A stretch of 64,000 nt of DNA, taken from positions 1 to 64,000 of the forward strand of contig NZ_JAYGHA010000009.1 in assembly GCF_034931405.1 (NCBI RefSeq), given 5' to 3'. The notes beneath the pieces are model-generated. The model worked only from the letters and a program-made list of their open reading frames with translations, ran no database searches and was not told the origin of the DNA. Below, one piece after another: positions 24,753 through 34,315 of the stretch (its first letter is position 1; each line of letters begins with the position of its first letter). The translations under genes were made by a program, and so were the position numbers. This DNA comes from RDYJ01 sp034931405. GTDB lineage: Bacteria > Cyanobacteriota > Cyanobacteriia > Cyanobacteriales > Nostocaceae.

Positions 24753-24974
24753 TTAAATAACTTCTAATTCATTCTCGCGCAAATGAGCTTTAAATTTTTT
24801 ACTAAACTGGACTAAAATCGGCAGATTAGCACTCACCGGTCTACCTTGCCATTGGGTGACAACAGCAGAAATTTCGCCTTCTGTACCTTTGAGGTCAAAA
24901 GGCTGATTGCGATGTTCAGGATGATGATAAACTACTACCGACTCTTTTACACGGACGCGATCGCTAATTTTCAT
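24753..24974 (-). CDS. ftrV: Ferredoxin-thioredoxin reductase, variable chain
   Basis: This is the small subunit of the heterodimer that passes electrons from ferredoxin to thioredoxin in oxygenic phototrophs. The 73-residue protein begins MKISDRVRVKESVVVYHHPEH and contains the family segments GRPVSANLPILVQF and KFKAHLRENELEVI, which form the SH3-like barrel that caps the catalytic chain. The in-frame ATG 33 bases upstream adds residues not typical of the family, so 24974 is preferred. The catalytic chain (ftrC) is not in this window. Upstream on the same strand lies the structured RNA candidate. Confidence 0.9.
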   Translation of the reverse strand: MKISDRVRVKESVVVYHHPEHRNQPFDLKGTEGEISAVVTQWQGRPVSANLPILVQFSKKFKAHLRENELEVI

Positions 24975-25024
24975 AATATCATTTACATCTAGCTTTTGCT
25001 TTTCCACAACTATCTGCTATATAA

Positions 25025-25485
25025 AACCTAGACAAAGCTAGACTTTACTTTCTACTTCAACAGGAGCATGGGAGCGGTTATCCCTGAGTAGACTTACACG
25101 CTGTAGCCCAACGCGATATTTCTAAAGTTAATATCTTGAAAAAGACTACCACTATCATTGCTTGGTTTTCGCGTAGGCAATAGTCTTAATTCCATAGTTA
25201 CTAAAAATATAGTCAAATATTTCTAGCTTGGTAAGGTACTACACCTTACAGGGCTAACTACAAGCCGCACTATTCGGTTTCTATCCTGAGATAGATTTCC
25301 GAACTACTTTTACTTTTTTCAGTTCTGATTTGATTAGCTACTCTTGAAAATGTTTTATTTCGTCTAATTTATAGGATTTCCTGGCACACAGGAGCTATGG
25401 TTAGGTTAATTCTAACTCTCCGCACTCTCAGATCAGGACTTTCACCACTTTCCAAGGATCTACGCTTCTTGAACTCCAGACTAAT
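25025..25485 (-). ncRNA. Candidate large structured RNA (possibly a stand-alone HEARO/OMEGA-like RNA)
   Basis: This gene-free block is dense in hairpins. Examples in plus coordinates: CTAG/CTAG at 25027-25041, GGGA/TCCC at 25070-25084, AGACTA...ATTGC with GCAATAGTCT at 25143-25186, GTAAGG/CCTTAC at 25231-25249, a two-part stem TTCGG/CCGAA enclosing TCTATC/GATAGA at 25273-25303, CCTG/CAGG at 25380-25392, a GGAG...CTCC stem at about 25391-25421 and AGATC/GATCT at about 25429-25461. On the minus strand the end reads GGGATAACCGCTCCC, then ATGCTCCTGTTGAAGTAGAA, a layout that reminds me of the 3' part of HEARO (IscB guide) RNAs. No nuclease gene is near. A decayed group II intron is an alternative. 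It is not RNase P RNA or tmRNA as far as I can see. The strand is inferred from this resemblance. Confidence 0.45.
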
Positions 25486-25659
25486 ATATCACACACCTTC
25501 ACATCTTACATCACAGTTCCAGACCAAAATTGATGATATTTTTGTACCACGGATGTTAATATTTGACTGTATCTGACTATATTTTTGTTATTTAAACCTA
25601 ATACTGAATTTGCCTCGCCTGGTTGATTTTACCATATCTCGACATTCAAGAAAGATAGC

Positions 25660-27600
25660 TTATTCACGCTTGGGGCAGAATTGGTTTAGTTGTTGGGGAA
25701 GTTGCCGACAAACCTGGACAAAAGATTGAGGCTGAAATTGCCACCAAGCAAATAAACCTATACTTGTACCTCCCAGTAACAGGGCGAAACATCCTCCCAG
25801 GATGACAATTAGTTTACCGCGATTTAGTTCTTTAAGTAGAGTAGGGGCTGATTCTTCTGTCAATTCCAAATCCAATAAAGCCAGGGAACTGTCTGCTAAA
25901 TAATCCACTGTTTCTGCTTCTGGTGCTGTTATTGCCGATTCCTCTGGTTCGATAGGTTGTGTAATCATTGCAGCAGGTTTAACAGGTACTAAAGAGGCTT
26001 GGGAAGTACGGCAAACAGTGAGAACAACAGATGTGTTATCTTGACCGTTTTTTTCATTTGTCAGTTTCACCCAGTTACGTGCAGCATCTTCCACAGTGAG
26101 TTTACCTGTTAAGAGTGGAACTGCATAATCCCGCCAGGATTGTTCTACCCAATCATCATCGCTTAAACCATCAGAACAAAGTAATAAAATGCCGTCTTCT
26201 TCCAAAATAAAGCGTTTAACGGAAAAGTTGAGGAATTCCGCTTCTTTTGTCCCTAATGCTTGGATTAGGGCATGGGCATTAGGTATTGTCATGGCTTGAC
26301 GGTACAAAGCATGACCAAAGCAGACTTCCCTGTTGGCCATATCATCATCTATTGTCAGTAGTTGGCAATAGCTGGGAGTGATCCAATAAGCACGACTATC
26401 ACCAACACTCGCTATATAAAGTTCATGGGCGTTTTCTGACTCCCATCCTGTGTTTGTAACTATGCGTTGCGGTAATTGTATAGCCATAACTAAAGTTGTG
26501 GCCATGCGTTCCCTACCTTGGCGGTGTTGTTCGTCATTCCGTGACCAAATCATATTATTCACCACCCGCAAACTAGCTTCTAATTGTTGCTGTAACAAGT
26601 CTGGAGGGACAATTTCTGTTTGTTCGGCTACATCTTGTAACCAAGCACGGATTTGTAGTTTCAAAGACTGAACTGCTAATTGACTGGCAACTTCGCCACC
26701 TTCATGGCCGCCAATACCATCACAAACTATTGATAGATGTTCTTTTAAATAGTTATCTAAATCACTATGGTTACTGGGGTAACAGCTGTCCTCATTGTGT
26801 TTCATCACAGGACCTATATCTGTAAAACCGGCAACTTTCAGCATTAGGGGTAATTCGGCTGCTGATGCTAGTAATAATTGATTAAGTTGATTGGTAATGG
26901 TAACTAAATCTACTTGACCTTGGCACATCTGCTGGATGATGTTGCCTAACCCTGCGGCTATTTCAGCTTTTGCTACTAGTACCCATGACTGCCAAGATTG
27001 CCCCAAGTCTTGTAAAGTTGGTTTTTCTGTGCTTGGCTGTAATTCTAACAACCGTATACACCAACCTTGAACCAGTAAGTTATCTGTTGATAGCAAGCTG
27101 GCAGCCACTCCCAATTCTGATAATGGTTTCCAGAGTTGGAGAATTTGCCATAGCCAGTATAATTGCCTAACTGCTTTTGCTTCTTCCCAAACTTCAGTAA
27201 TGATGGGGTAGAGATTTCCTGCGGCATTTATAGGGGCATTTTCTAATAGGAGAATATCATTTGTGTCTGCGGTTGAGGAACTTGTAAATCCATAAGGCTG
27301 AGGGATATGTAACCGTTCTGGATATAATTTTAGGTAAGGAATTACTTCTGGTGGTAATTCTGCTGGGATTTCTGGTGGTAGTCCTGGTTGCGTATCCAGC
27401 CACATTTGTTGTGTAATTACTTCATACCTATTTGCAACTTTTGTTTGCGGTTGTATTGTTGCTGCTACTGAGCCAGTTGCCCAAAGATAGCGGTAAATTA
27501 GGGGTGTTTGACAATTGTAGCAAAGGCGATCGCCTTTATTGTTAATGGGTTGATCACAGTCTGGATTTGGGCAATGAATGATCTGCTGAGTAGAAATCAT
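25660..27600 (-). CDS. PP2C-type serine/threonine phosphatase with N-terminal zinc ribbon and C-terminal TM
   Basis: A 646-residue protein. Residues 10-30 hold a zinc-ribbon pattern (C10, C15, C27, C30). A long middle region (about 35-255) resembles the pseudo-kinase or spacer region of cyanobacterial PP2C proteins but has no motif I can name. The PP2C domain runs from about 262 to 530, with GPVMKHNEDS, VCDGIGGHEGG and LLCSDGLSDDDW carrying the metal-binding Asp residues. A single membrane segment (about 598-620) near the end anchors it. It probably dephosphorylates Ser/Thr-phosphorylated proteins. Confidence 0.9.
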   Translation of the reverse strand: MISTQQIIHCPNPDCDQPINNKGDRLCYNCQTPLIYRYLWATGSVAATIQPQTKVANRYEVITQQMWLDTQPGLPPEIPAELPPEVIPYLKLYPERLHIPQPYGFTSSSTADTNDILLLENAPINAAGNLYPIITEVWEEAKAVRQLYWLWQILQLWKPLSELGVAASLLSTDNLLVQGWCIRLLELQPSTEKPTLQDLGQSWQSWVLVAKAEIAAGLGNIIQQMCQGQVDLVTITNQLNQLLLASAAELPLMLKVAGFTDIGPVMKHNEDSCYPSNHSDLDNYLKEHLSIVCDGIGGHEGGEVASQLAVQSLKLQIRAWLQDVAEQTEIVPPDLLQQQLEASLRVVNNMIWSRNDEQHRQGRERMATTLVMAIQLPQRIVTNTGWESENAHELYIASVGDSRAYWITPSYCQLLTIDDDMANREVCFGHALYRQAMTIPNAHALIQALGTKEAEFLNFSVKRFILEEDGILLLCSDGLSDDDWVEQSWRDYAVPLLTGKLTVEDAARNWVKLTNEKNGQDNTSVVLTVCRTSQASLVPVKPAAMITQPIEPEESAITAPEAETVDYLADSSLALLDLELTEESAPTLLKELNRGKLIVILGGCFALLLGGTSIGLFAWWQFQPQSFVQVCRQLPQQLNQFCPKRE

Positions 27601-27853
27601 AAATGTATAAATTATAAAATTGACTTGCGATTAAATTTAGGTATCAAGGGCTGGCATTTTAGAATAAACTGTGTTTGTAGACTCCCGGTTATAGGTTGTT
27701 ACTTAATTTAATCAAAAATTGCCGGCTAAAAATCCCAAGTTTTGTTTTTTGTTTTCCGTAAATTGTCAGGATTTGAGTGGAGCAGTTAATCAATAGTTCT
27801 CTATTCCCTGTTCCTGATTCAGATCAATTTAATTTATTGTCTGGGATGGCACT

Positions 27854-28288
27854 ATGCCAATTTTTACCTTAATCTGGCTGTTAGCAGGTATAGTTCTGTG
27901 TTTAATGGAACTTTTGTTACCAACAGCTTTTGTAGAGTTCATGATGGGAATTAGTGCCTTGGTGGTGGCGTTAATTTCTTACTTGGGGTTGGGAAATTTA
28001 TGGCTGCAAGTGCTGATATGGCTATTGCTTTCTAGTCTGCTAGTTGTGTTTTCCCGCAGGTTTTTGCAACCACCAACACGGAAGTCGAAAATTACTGATG
28101 CGGTGATAGGGGAAACTATCACAGAAATTTTACCAGGACAGGTGGGAAGGGTGCTATATGAGGGTAATTCTTGGCGTGCTAGATGTGATGATGACAAAAT
28201 CAGCATAGAAACAGGGCAAAGAGTTTATGTGGTTAGCAGAGAAGGGACAACATTAATTGTCATGCCGGAAAATGTTTTGCATTCGTAG
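27854..28288 (+). CDS. NfeD-family membrane protein
   Basis: A 144-residue protein with three closely packed membrane segments (about 3-70) and a C-terminal OB-fold-like domain (about 85-144, including LPGQVGRVLYEGNSWRAR), the short NfeD layout. NfeD proteins are encoded next to stomatin-like genes and are thought to form membrane complexes with them. The stomatin-like gene follows after 36 bases on the same strand. Confidence 0.9.
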   Translation: MPIFTLIWLLAGIVLCLMELLLPTAFVEFMMGISALVVALISYLGLGNLWLQVLIWLLLSSLLVVFSRRFLQPPTRKSKITDAVIGETITEILPGQVGRVLYEGNSWRARCDDDKISIETGQRVYVVSREGTTLIVMPENVLHS

Positions 28289-28324
28289 TTGTGAATTTAG
28301 TTACTACAGAGGAGAGTTATCAAA

Positions 28325-29299
28325 ATGGGTGAGCTTTTTGTGTTATTTAGTTTAATATTTGGTAGTGGTAGTTTTGCCCTGCTGAAATCAGTGAGAGTGA
28401 TTAATCAGGGTGATGAAGCTTTGGTGGAAAGTTTTGGTAAGTATAAGGATAAACTTGGACCTGGCTTAAATCTGATTAATCCTTTTTTCGATAACATTGT
28501 TTACAAACAAACTATCAGAGAAAAGGTTTTAGATATTCCCCCACAGCAATGTATTACTCGTGATAATGTTTCTATCAGTGTTGATGCGGTGGTTTATTGG
28601 CGGATTGTGGATTTGGAGAAGGCTTACTATAAGGTGGAAAATCTGCAAGCGGCGATGGTAAATTTGGTTCTAACACAAATTCGCTCAGAAATGGGACAAT
28701 TAGAGTTAGATCAAACTTTTACTGCCCGCACTCAAATTAATGAACTTTTATTACAAGAATTAGATGTTTCTACAGATCCTTGGGGTGTGAAAGTTACACG
28801 AGTAGAATTGAGAGATATTATCCCTTCTAAGGCAGTGCAAGAATCTATGGAGTTACAAATGTCCGCAGAAAGACGGAAACGGGCATCAATTTTAACTTCT
28901 GAGGGTGATAGAGAATCTGCTGTTAATAGTGCTAAAGGTAAGGCTGATGCTCAACTTCTGGATGCGGAAGCTCGGCAAAAATCAGTGATTTTACAGGCAG
29001 AGGCCGAACAAAAAGCGATTGTTTTGAGAGCGCAAGCAGAAAGACAACAACAGGTTTTGAAGGCACAGGCGATCGCTGAATCAGCAGAAATCATAGCACA
29101 AAGAATGAAGGCTAACCCTGAAGCGCAAAAAGCGGTGGAAGTGCTGTTGGCTTTGGGTTATCTGGAGATGGGTTCTCTCATTGGTAAAAGCGATAGTAGC
29201 AAAGTAATGTTTATGGACCCCCGCACTATCCCCGCTACTTTGGAAGGCATACGCTCTATTGTCTCCGATGTCCCTACTGAGGTGATTGGGGACAAGTGA
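28325..29299 (+). CDS. SPFH/stomatin-like membrane protein (slipin/QmcA type)
   Basis: A 324-residue band-7 protein with an N-terminal membrane anchor (about 3-18), an SPFH domain (VINQGDEALVESFGKY and RDNVSISVDAVVYWRI), and a long C-terminal coiled coil rich in Ala, Glu and Gln (about 190-270). Such proteins form ring-like cages or microdomains in the membrane. A GGAG ribosome site lies just before the ATG. It forms an operon with the NfeD gene. Confidence 0.93.
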   Translation: MGELFVLFSLIFGSGSFALLKSVRVINQGDEALVESFGKYKDKLGPGLNLINPFFDNIVYKQTIREKVLDIPPQQCITRDNVSISVDAVVYWRIVDLEKAYYKVENLQAAMVNLVLTQIRSEMGQLELDQTFTARTQINELLLQELDVSTDPWGVKVTRVELRDIIPSKAVQESMELQMSAERRKRASILTSEGDRESAVNSAKGKADAQLLDAEARQKSVILQAEAEQKAIVLRAQAERQQQVLKAQAIAESAEIIAQRMKANPEAQKAVEVLLALGYLEMGSLIGKSDSSKVMFMDPRTIPATLEGIRSIVSDVPTEVIGDK

Positions 29300-29363
29300 T
29301 TGGGGACTGGGGTGCAGGGGAGCAGAGGAACAGAGGAACAGAGGAGAAAATTTTTCCTAATGA

Positions 29364-29753
29364 CTACTGACTAATTTCCTGACATTGGTTACACAAGCCA
29401 AAGAATTCTAGGGTATGAAAGAAGACTTTAAATTTGTGGCTAGATTTTAACTCGTTCTCTAATTCATGGACTGGACATTGATGGATAGGTATGGAAAGAC
29501 CGCATTGAAGACAAGTGAGGTGATGTCTATCTTCCTGGGTTAAGCTATAGAGGGCTTCACCGTTAGCCAAAGTCCTTACTTGTACTTTACCTTCCAGTTT
29601 GAGGGCTTCTAGTGAACGATAAACCGTGGCTAAACCCATGCTTTGACTACGGTTACGTAGTTCTATGTATAAATCTTGGGCGGAAATGCTTTGTTTAATG
29701 TTTTTCAAAAGGTTCAAAATCCGGTCTTGACTGCGAGTACGTATAGCTTTCAT
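29364..29753 (-). CDS. zur: Fur-family regulator, probably Zur (FurB)
   Basis: A 129-residue metal-dependent repressor. The winged helix (about 1-75) contains GLATVYRSLEAL, the standard Fur recognition helix. The dimerisation part has HHLTCLQCG, then C-x-V-H, and a final CNQC, giving the two CxxC structural zinc pairs. The short N-terminus, starting MKAIRTRSQDRIL, resembles cyanobacterial FurB/Zur rather than FurA or PerR; this subgroup call is from memory of family members and less sure than the Fur call. Upstream, an inverted repeat CTTATGT/ACATAAG at 29813-29841 could be an operator. Confidence 0.85.
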   Translation of the reverse strand: MKAIRTRSQDRILNLLKNIKQSISAQDLYIELRNRSQSMGLATVYRSLEALKLEGKVQVRTLANGEALYSLTQEDRHHLTCLQCGLSIPIHQCPVHELENELKSSHKFKVFFHTLEFFGLCNQCQEISQ

Positions 29754-29812
29754 AACATTTTTTGATTTTTTTGATTTTAGATTGGAGATTGAGAATAATA
29801 AAAATTTGGTAT

Positions 29813-29841
29813 CTTATGTGACTATTTTAAGTTAACATAAG
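29813..29841. promoter_or_regulatory. Inverted repeat upstream of the Fur/Zur gene, possible operator
   Basis: Arms CTTATGT and ACATAAG are 15 bases apart and 60-90 bases upstream of the regulator start. The arms are wider apart than in a usual Zur box, so autoregulation here is only a suggestion. Confidence 0.25.
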
Positions 29842-29969
29842 TAATGACAGCTTTTTAATTGCCTAACTGATAGATTAGATTAACTAAGTTTCAACTCTGT
29901 GATTTTATTTTCAACCAGTGGGAACAGAAAAGTTATAGGATAGCGATCGCAGCATTCAGCAAAAAGCCT

Positions 29970-30248
29970 GTGCAAAGAAAATATTTAGCTAAAATTTTCG
30001 TGACGCTTCGGCCTTCAGTCTTAGATCCTGCTGGTGTGGCTGTACAATCTGGCCTCAAACAAATGGGATACGACAGCGTGGAACAGGTGAGAATTGGTAA
30101 GTACATTGAGTTAACCACTATCGCACCTGATGATACGAAAGCACGTCAAGACTTGAATCAAATGTGTGAGCAAATGTTAGCAAATCCAGTGATAGAAAAC
30201 TATCGCTTTGATTTGATTGAAGTGGAATCACAAACTGGTGTTTTCTAG
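29970..30248 (+). CDS. purS: Phosphoribosylformylglycinamidine synthase subunit PurS
   Basis: PurS is the small subunit that bridges PurL and PurQ in the fourth step of purine synthesis. The 92-residue protein shows the family pattern LRPSVLDPAGVAVQSGLKQMGY and ends with NYRFDLIEVE. The start codon is GTG; no in-frame ATG matches the family start. The purQ gene follows after 114 bases that contain short repeats. Confidence 0.93.
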   Translation: MQRKYLAKIFVTLRPSVLDPAGVAVQSGLKQMGYDSVEQVRIGKYIELTTIAPDDTKARQDLNQMCEQMLANPVIENYRFDLIEVESQTGVF

Positions 30249-30362
30249 GTAATGGGGACTGGGGACTGGGAACTGGGGACTGGGGACTGGTAATATTTGA
30301 TTATTCCTAATTCCTAATTCCCTATTCCTAATGACTAATGACCAATGACCAATGACTAAATT

Positions 30363-31034
30363 ATGAAATTCGGTGTTTTAGTTTTTCCAGGGTCTAATTG
30401 CGATCGCGATGCTGCTTATGTTACTAGAGACTTGCTAGGACAACCAACGCGCATGGTTTGGCATCAAGATACTGATATTAGTGATATAGATGTAATTATT
30501 GTCCCTGGTGGCTTTAGTTACGGGGATTATTTGCGTTGTGGGGCGATCGCTCGCTTCTCTCCTGTGATGCAGCAAGTGATTGAACATTCACAAAAGGGTA
30601 AATTTGTCATCGGTATTTGTAACGGGTTTCAGGTATTAACTGAGGCTGGTTTATTACCTGGAGCGTTAGCTAGAAATCAAGATTTGCACTTTATTTGCGA
30701 TCGCTCTCCCTTAAAAGTTGAGCGTAATAATTTACCTTGGACTCATGGTTATAGCGAGGGGGAAGTTATTACTTTACCCATAGCTCACGGAGAGGGGAGA
30801 TTTTACAGTGACGAATCTACTTTAGCAGAAATCGAAGCTAACGGACAAGTTTTATTTCGTTATCAAGAAAATCCCAACGGTTCACTCAACAACATTGCGG
30901 GGATTTGTAATCGTCAAGGCAATGTTTTAGGCATGATGCCACATCCAGAAAGAGCAGCAGATAAAGCTTTAGGTAATACTGATGGTTTGCGTTTGTTTCA
31001 GGGTTTGTTGGGGAAGGTTGCAGCTTTAGTGTAA
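30363..31034 (+). CDS. purQ: Phosphoribosylformylglycinamidine synthase subunit PurQ
   Basis: PurQ is the class I glutamine amidotransferase that supplies ammonia to PurL. The 223-residue protein has FPGSNCDRD near the start, PGGFSYGDYLRCGAIA, the nucleophile C86 in IGICNGFQVL, and the catalytic His/Glu in MMPHPERA. It forms a unit with purS. A palindromic element directly follows the stop and may end transcription before the accessory module. Confidence 0.97.
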   Translation: MKFGVLVFPGSNCDRDAAYVTRDLLGQPTRMVWHQDTDISDIDVIIVPGGFSYGDYLRCGAIARFSPVMQQVIEHSQKGKFVIGICNGFQVLTEAGLLPGALARNQDLHFICDRSPLKVERNNLPWTHGYSEGEVITLPIAHGEGRFYSDESTLAEIEANGQVLFRYQENPNGSLNNIAGICNRQGNVLGMMPHPERAADKALGNTDGLRLFQGLLGKVAALV

Positions 31035-31035
31035 T

Positions 31036-31068
31036 AGATTCCCGGCTTCTGAACGGAGTCGGGGATCT
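31036..31068. repeat. Palindromic repeat (GATCCCCGACTTC family), copy 2
   Basis: AGATTCCCGGCTTC and GGAGTCGGGGATCT face each other across five bases, starting two bases after the purQ stop. Probably also a terminator. Confidence 0.8.
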
Positions 31069-31178
31069 ATACTTTATTTTATTTTATTTTTTATTTATTG
31101 ATTAAGACTTGACTTGTCAAGTTGCAAAGGTTTATTATTCAATAATTGTAATTTTCAAGACAACAGTTAGGGGTGCAA

Positions 31179-34100
31179 ATGAACAAAATAGCAATAAATC
31201 CAGACTTAGCCAATGTGGATTATACTGATTTATTGGATAAAATTCTCAGAGTATTACAAAATCAGCAGATATTTACAATTTCACCTGATGGAAAAAAGGT
31301 GATGATTAATATTAATGAAGTAGTTAATGAAGTTATTAAATTAATTCCTCATAACCCATTGGGAAACCAAAAAGCAGCACGTTCAGCAACTTTGAATTTT
31401 ACTCCTGGTACTGAAGATTCATTTAGGGAGAAAATTAAGGAAATTTTAAAATTAATTCAGGATAAATTAACAGCAGAAATTCACACTAAAACAGGAAATT
31501 ATCAAATAGATAGATTTACTTTTATCAAAAACTTAATTTTAGGTTTGCAGGAATTTCAAGGACAGTATAACAGAGATGATAAAACCAAAGAAATACTTTT
31601 AGATTTTACCTATCCCTTTAAAAAAGCCGAAAGTCTACAAAAACAGAGATTAACAATTAAAAGAGATGAAAACAACAAAAACAACCCTTTATTAAAAGCG
31701 CACAAAGTTAAGATTCACATAAATAAACTCCGTGATTTTACAGCTAATTTACTAGCAGGAATTAATAATTATATAGATGTAACATTTTTAGATGCTAATA
31801 CACAAGATCGAGAAGATTTAGAATATATAATTGAGAACCTGGAGAAAAACACCAACTCCGATATTTACAGTTTACAAAACCTCGTCAACCAAGAAACACT
31901 AGGAAAACTAAAAAAACTAGCTAAAATTAGATATTTAGAATATTTATTAGAACAAATTGACGACAAAAATGAAGGGAGAATATATTTACAAGATTTAATC
32001 AGAAGACTAAAATTATTAGAAGAGTATATTAACGATAGTAACAAAGCAGATGGGGAATATGAAGTTAACTATGGGGGAATATCAGTTAATTATCAAACCC
32101 TGTTTTCTCGTAGTGAAGCTTATGATATATTACCAATAATTCCCGTCATTGAAGGTTATTTAGGAGAAGCAAAAAATCCCAACCAAGAAGAAATAGAATT
32201 TACCTTTGGAATTAAGTTAAAATTTAATGGTAAAGTGCAAACTGATGGAGGAAAAACAGTTTATGATTATCACCTTAACCTATTAAACCCAGATAGTGAT
32301 ACTCATAAAAAAGAACTTGCAGACGAGTCAACAAAATTCACCTTTGTCAATAAAATTTTGAAGACTGCATTTCTATATTATTTCATATTTGCATCACGTC
32401 CAGATTTAGAAAGTGATTTAGAATATAATCCCATTGACACATTAGAAAAAAATGTCTTACCCATATTAAGAGGTAATGACGACGAAGCAAAAAGAAAACT
32501 ATTTAGGAGTTGGATCAAAGGTTTTGAAACATTAAAAATTAAAGATAAAATCAAAACTTTGAAAGACACCCTCACTAAATTAATTCAACATAAAACACCA
32601 TTTCCAGCAAGAAATTATCCTGTACATATTTCTGTCAAAAACAGTATTTTAGAAACAGACATTGATACTATAAATGAGAGACAAACCATATTTAAAGAAG
32701 CATTGCGGAGAAACTACAAAGACTGTTTAAAATACATTAACTTAGGAGACGCAACCACACAAGACAACTTACTGATCACCCTTCCTGGAAATATCAATAT
32801 CAGTGAAATTCATTTCTTGGAGACAGAAGATAAAGAAACATTTGAAATGGAATATGATCTTACCCCAGGTGTGGGAGTTGTATCCGTGATATTTTTAGCG
32901 ATGAAAGAAGGGGGTAATTTTTATCAGAAACACTTAAAACATCGTAATTTATTGGTGTTTCCCCATCGTTCAGAAAGTGATAAACTAGAAGCAAATCAAG
33001 AATTTATTTACAAAATCACCTATAGTTTACTTGCGTATCTTTCTCTTCATGTCATCTTAGAAAGACAAATATCAAAAGACGTAAAACCATTTATTCCTCT
33101 GTTGAGGATACACCTAAAAGAGAAAACTGATAACGCACCTATAGAGAAATTTATCGTTTCTTTAACTAGGGTATTATCCCATCTATTTAATGATGGATAC
33201 CGCAGTAATGAACAAGGGATAGTCATTACTAACCCAGGAAATTTAAAATTTAAAATTCCTAATGTTCTCAGTTCTTTATATTCCGTATTTCCCAAAAAAT
33301 TCATATTATCACCAACGGAGAATTTTCAATTTCAAGAACTTGATAAACTTGCGATCATCGTTGTTTCTAGTCGAGAAAGTGACAGTCGGTGGAATATCAA
33401 AGAGAAAAAATCTAATTTAATGGGTGAAATTATCACCATACAAACAAAAGGGAAAGAAGCGAGATTCCAACTTTTCAAAACTTTCTCAGAAAACTATGAC
33501 GATCATCAAAAAATGTTTGAATATCCTACGGTTGTGGTTGATAATGTAGATAATCTTTACAAAAGAGGATACAGACACTTTATTTATATCGCAAAAGTTC
33601 CTTACAGTAGTACATTACATATTACTCAAGTAGAAAAAAATGAAGAATTATTTTTCATGTCTGAGAATGTGATTAAATCTTTAAAAAAAGAACGACATGA
33701 TATTAAAATTTATCCGATGTTTTTTGAAAAATACTATGCAGTGAAGTTTGAAACTCCTAAATCTGCGTCTTTGTATATTCAGGATACTTTAGAACTGGGT
33801 AATTTAGTGGAGGATAGACATAAACAATCTGTAATTTTCTTTAATTTATTTAATGGTTTAAGTGTTGCAGATGATGTTAAATATCATGGGGTGATGTCTT
33901 ATGCAACTTTGTTAAATATTTATGAGGGAATTTTAGATGATAAGGATATTAAGGAAGGGTTAATTTATGATGACAGTCAGTTGAAAAATGAGATTTTACA
34001 TTGTTTAACTTTGTTCCATTTTTCCCGTTATGAAAAATCAGGTACAGTACAGTTAAAGTTAGATCCCTATCAAAATTTAATTGGGGATGAGTCTGTTAGT

Positions 34101-34196
34101 CAGTCTGCAATTTTTAAACATATTAGAGAGAAAGTTGATTTTAATTCTCTCGCTTTTTTAACTCAGGTTAAATCAATATTATTAGGTAAGGAATAA
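31179..34196 (+). CDS. Unrecognised large protein, first gene of a two-gene accessory module
   Basis: I do not recognise this 1005-residue protein. It has no signal peptide or membrane segment, so it should be cytoplasmic. The N-terminal third is rich in Lys, Glu, Asn and Ile with several likely coiled-coil or helical stretches (about 60-130 and 200-290). From about residue 530 the pattern changes to alternating hydrophobic strands and helices, including LLVFPHRSESDKLE (about 594) and LAIIVVSSRESDSRW (about 724), then GYRHFIYIAKVPYSS (about 798). I see no Walker motif and no certain nuclease motif. The start is ATG at 31179, after AGGGG; a GTG two codons earlier is also possible. The coding sequence is more AT-rich than its neighbours. 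The partner gene begins 119 bases downstream. Confidence 0.85.
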   Translation: MNKIAINPDLANVDYTDLLDKILRVLQNQQIFTISPDGKKVMININEVVNEVIKLIPHNPLGNQKAARSATLNFTPGTEDSFREKIKEILKLIQDKLTAEIHTKTGNYQIDRFTFIKNLILGLQEFQGQYNRDDKTKEILLDFTYPFKKAESLQKQRLTIKRDENNKNNPLLKAHKVKIHINKLRDFTANLLAGINNYIDVTFLDANTQDREDLEYIIENLEKNTNSDIYSLQNLVNQETLGKLKKLAKIRYLEYLLEQIDDKNEGRIYLQDLIRRLKLLEEYINDSNKADGEYEVNYGGISVNYQTLFSRSEAYDILPIIPVIEGYLGEAKNPNQEEIEFTFGIKLKFNGKVQTDGGKTVYDYHLNLLNPDSDTHKKELADESTKFTFVNKILKTAFLYYFIFASRPDLESDLEYNPIDTLEKNVLPILRGNDDEAKRKLFRSWIKGFETLKIKDKIKTLKDTLTKLIQHKTPFPARNYPVHISVKNSILETDIDTINERQTIFKEALRRNYKDCLKYINLGDATTQDNLLITLPGNINISEIHFLETEDKETFEMEYDLTPGVGVVSVIFLAMKEGGNFYQKHLKHRNLLVFPHRSESDKLEANQEFIYKITYSLLAYLSLHVILERQISKDVKPFIPLLRIHLKEKTDNAPIEKFIVSLTRVLSHLFNDGYRSNEQGIVITNPGNLKFKIPNVLSSLYSVFPKKFILSPTENFQFQELDKLAIIVVSSRESDSRWNIKEKKSNLMGEIITIQTKGKEARFQLFKTFSENYDDHQKMFEYPTVVVDNVDNLYKRGYRHFIYIAKVPYSSTLHITQVEKNEELFFMSENVIKSLKKERHDIKIYPMFFEKYYAVKFETPKSASLYIQDTLELGNLVEDRHKQSVIFFNLFNGLSVADDVKYHGVMSYATLLNIYEGILDDKDIKEGLIYDDSQLKNEILHCLTLFHFSRYEKSGTVQLKLDPYQNLIGDESVSQSAIFKHIREKVDFNSLAFLTQVKSILLGKE

Positions 34197-34204
34197 AAAA
34201 CAAA

Positions 34205-34285
34205 ACTTCTCTTTCTTTGCGTCTTTGAGGAAGATTTTTATTATAAAAACGAACCGCAGAGACGCAGAGTTCGCAGAGAGAAGAG
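34205..34285. repeat. Interspersed inverted repeat between the two module genes
   Basis: CTTCTCTTTCTTTGCGTC (from 34207) and GACGCAGAGTTCGCAGAG (to about 34280) are partly complementary and flank an A/T loop. Sequences of the type GCAGAGACGCAGAG are a familiar dispersed repeat in cyanobacteria. It could form a hairpin in the transcript between the two genes. Confidence 0.75.
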
Positions 34286-34315
34286 GTTTTTGATAGTTTT
34301 TATAAGGTGTGAAAT

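Noticed and set aside
25025..25485. RNase P RNA or tmRNA in the structured block
   Set aside because: The conserved cores of these RNAs (for example the GGAAAGTCCGGGC region of RNase P RNA, or a tRNA-like end with TTCGA) were not found on either strand.
31179..34196. Calling the first module protein a prokaryotic Argonaute or PIWI-RE protein
   Set aside because: The C-terminal strand-helix pattern and an SSRESD segment recall such folds, but catalytic residues could not be placed, so the name is not supported.
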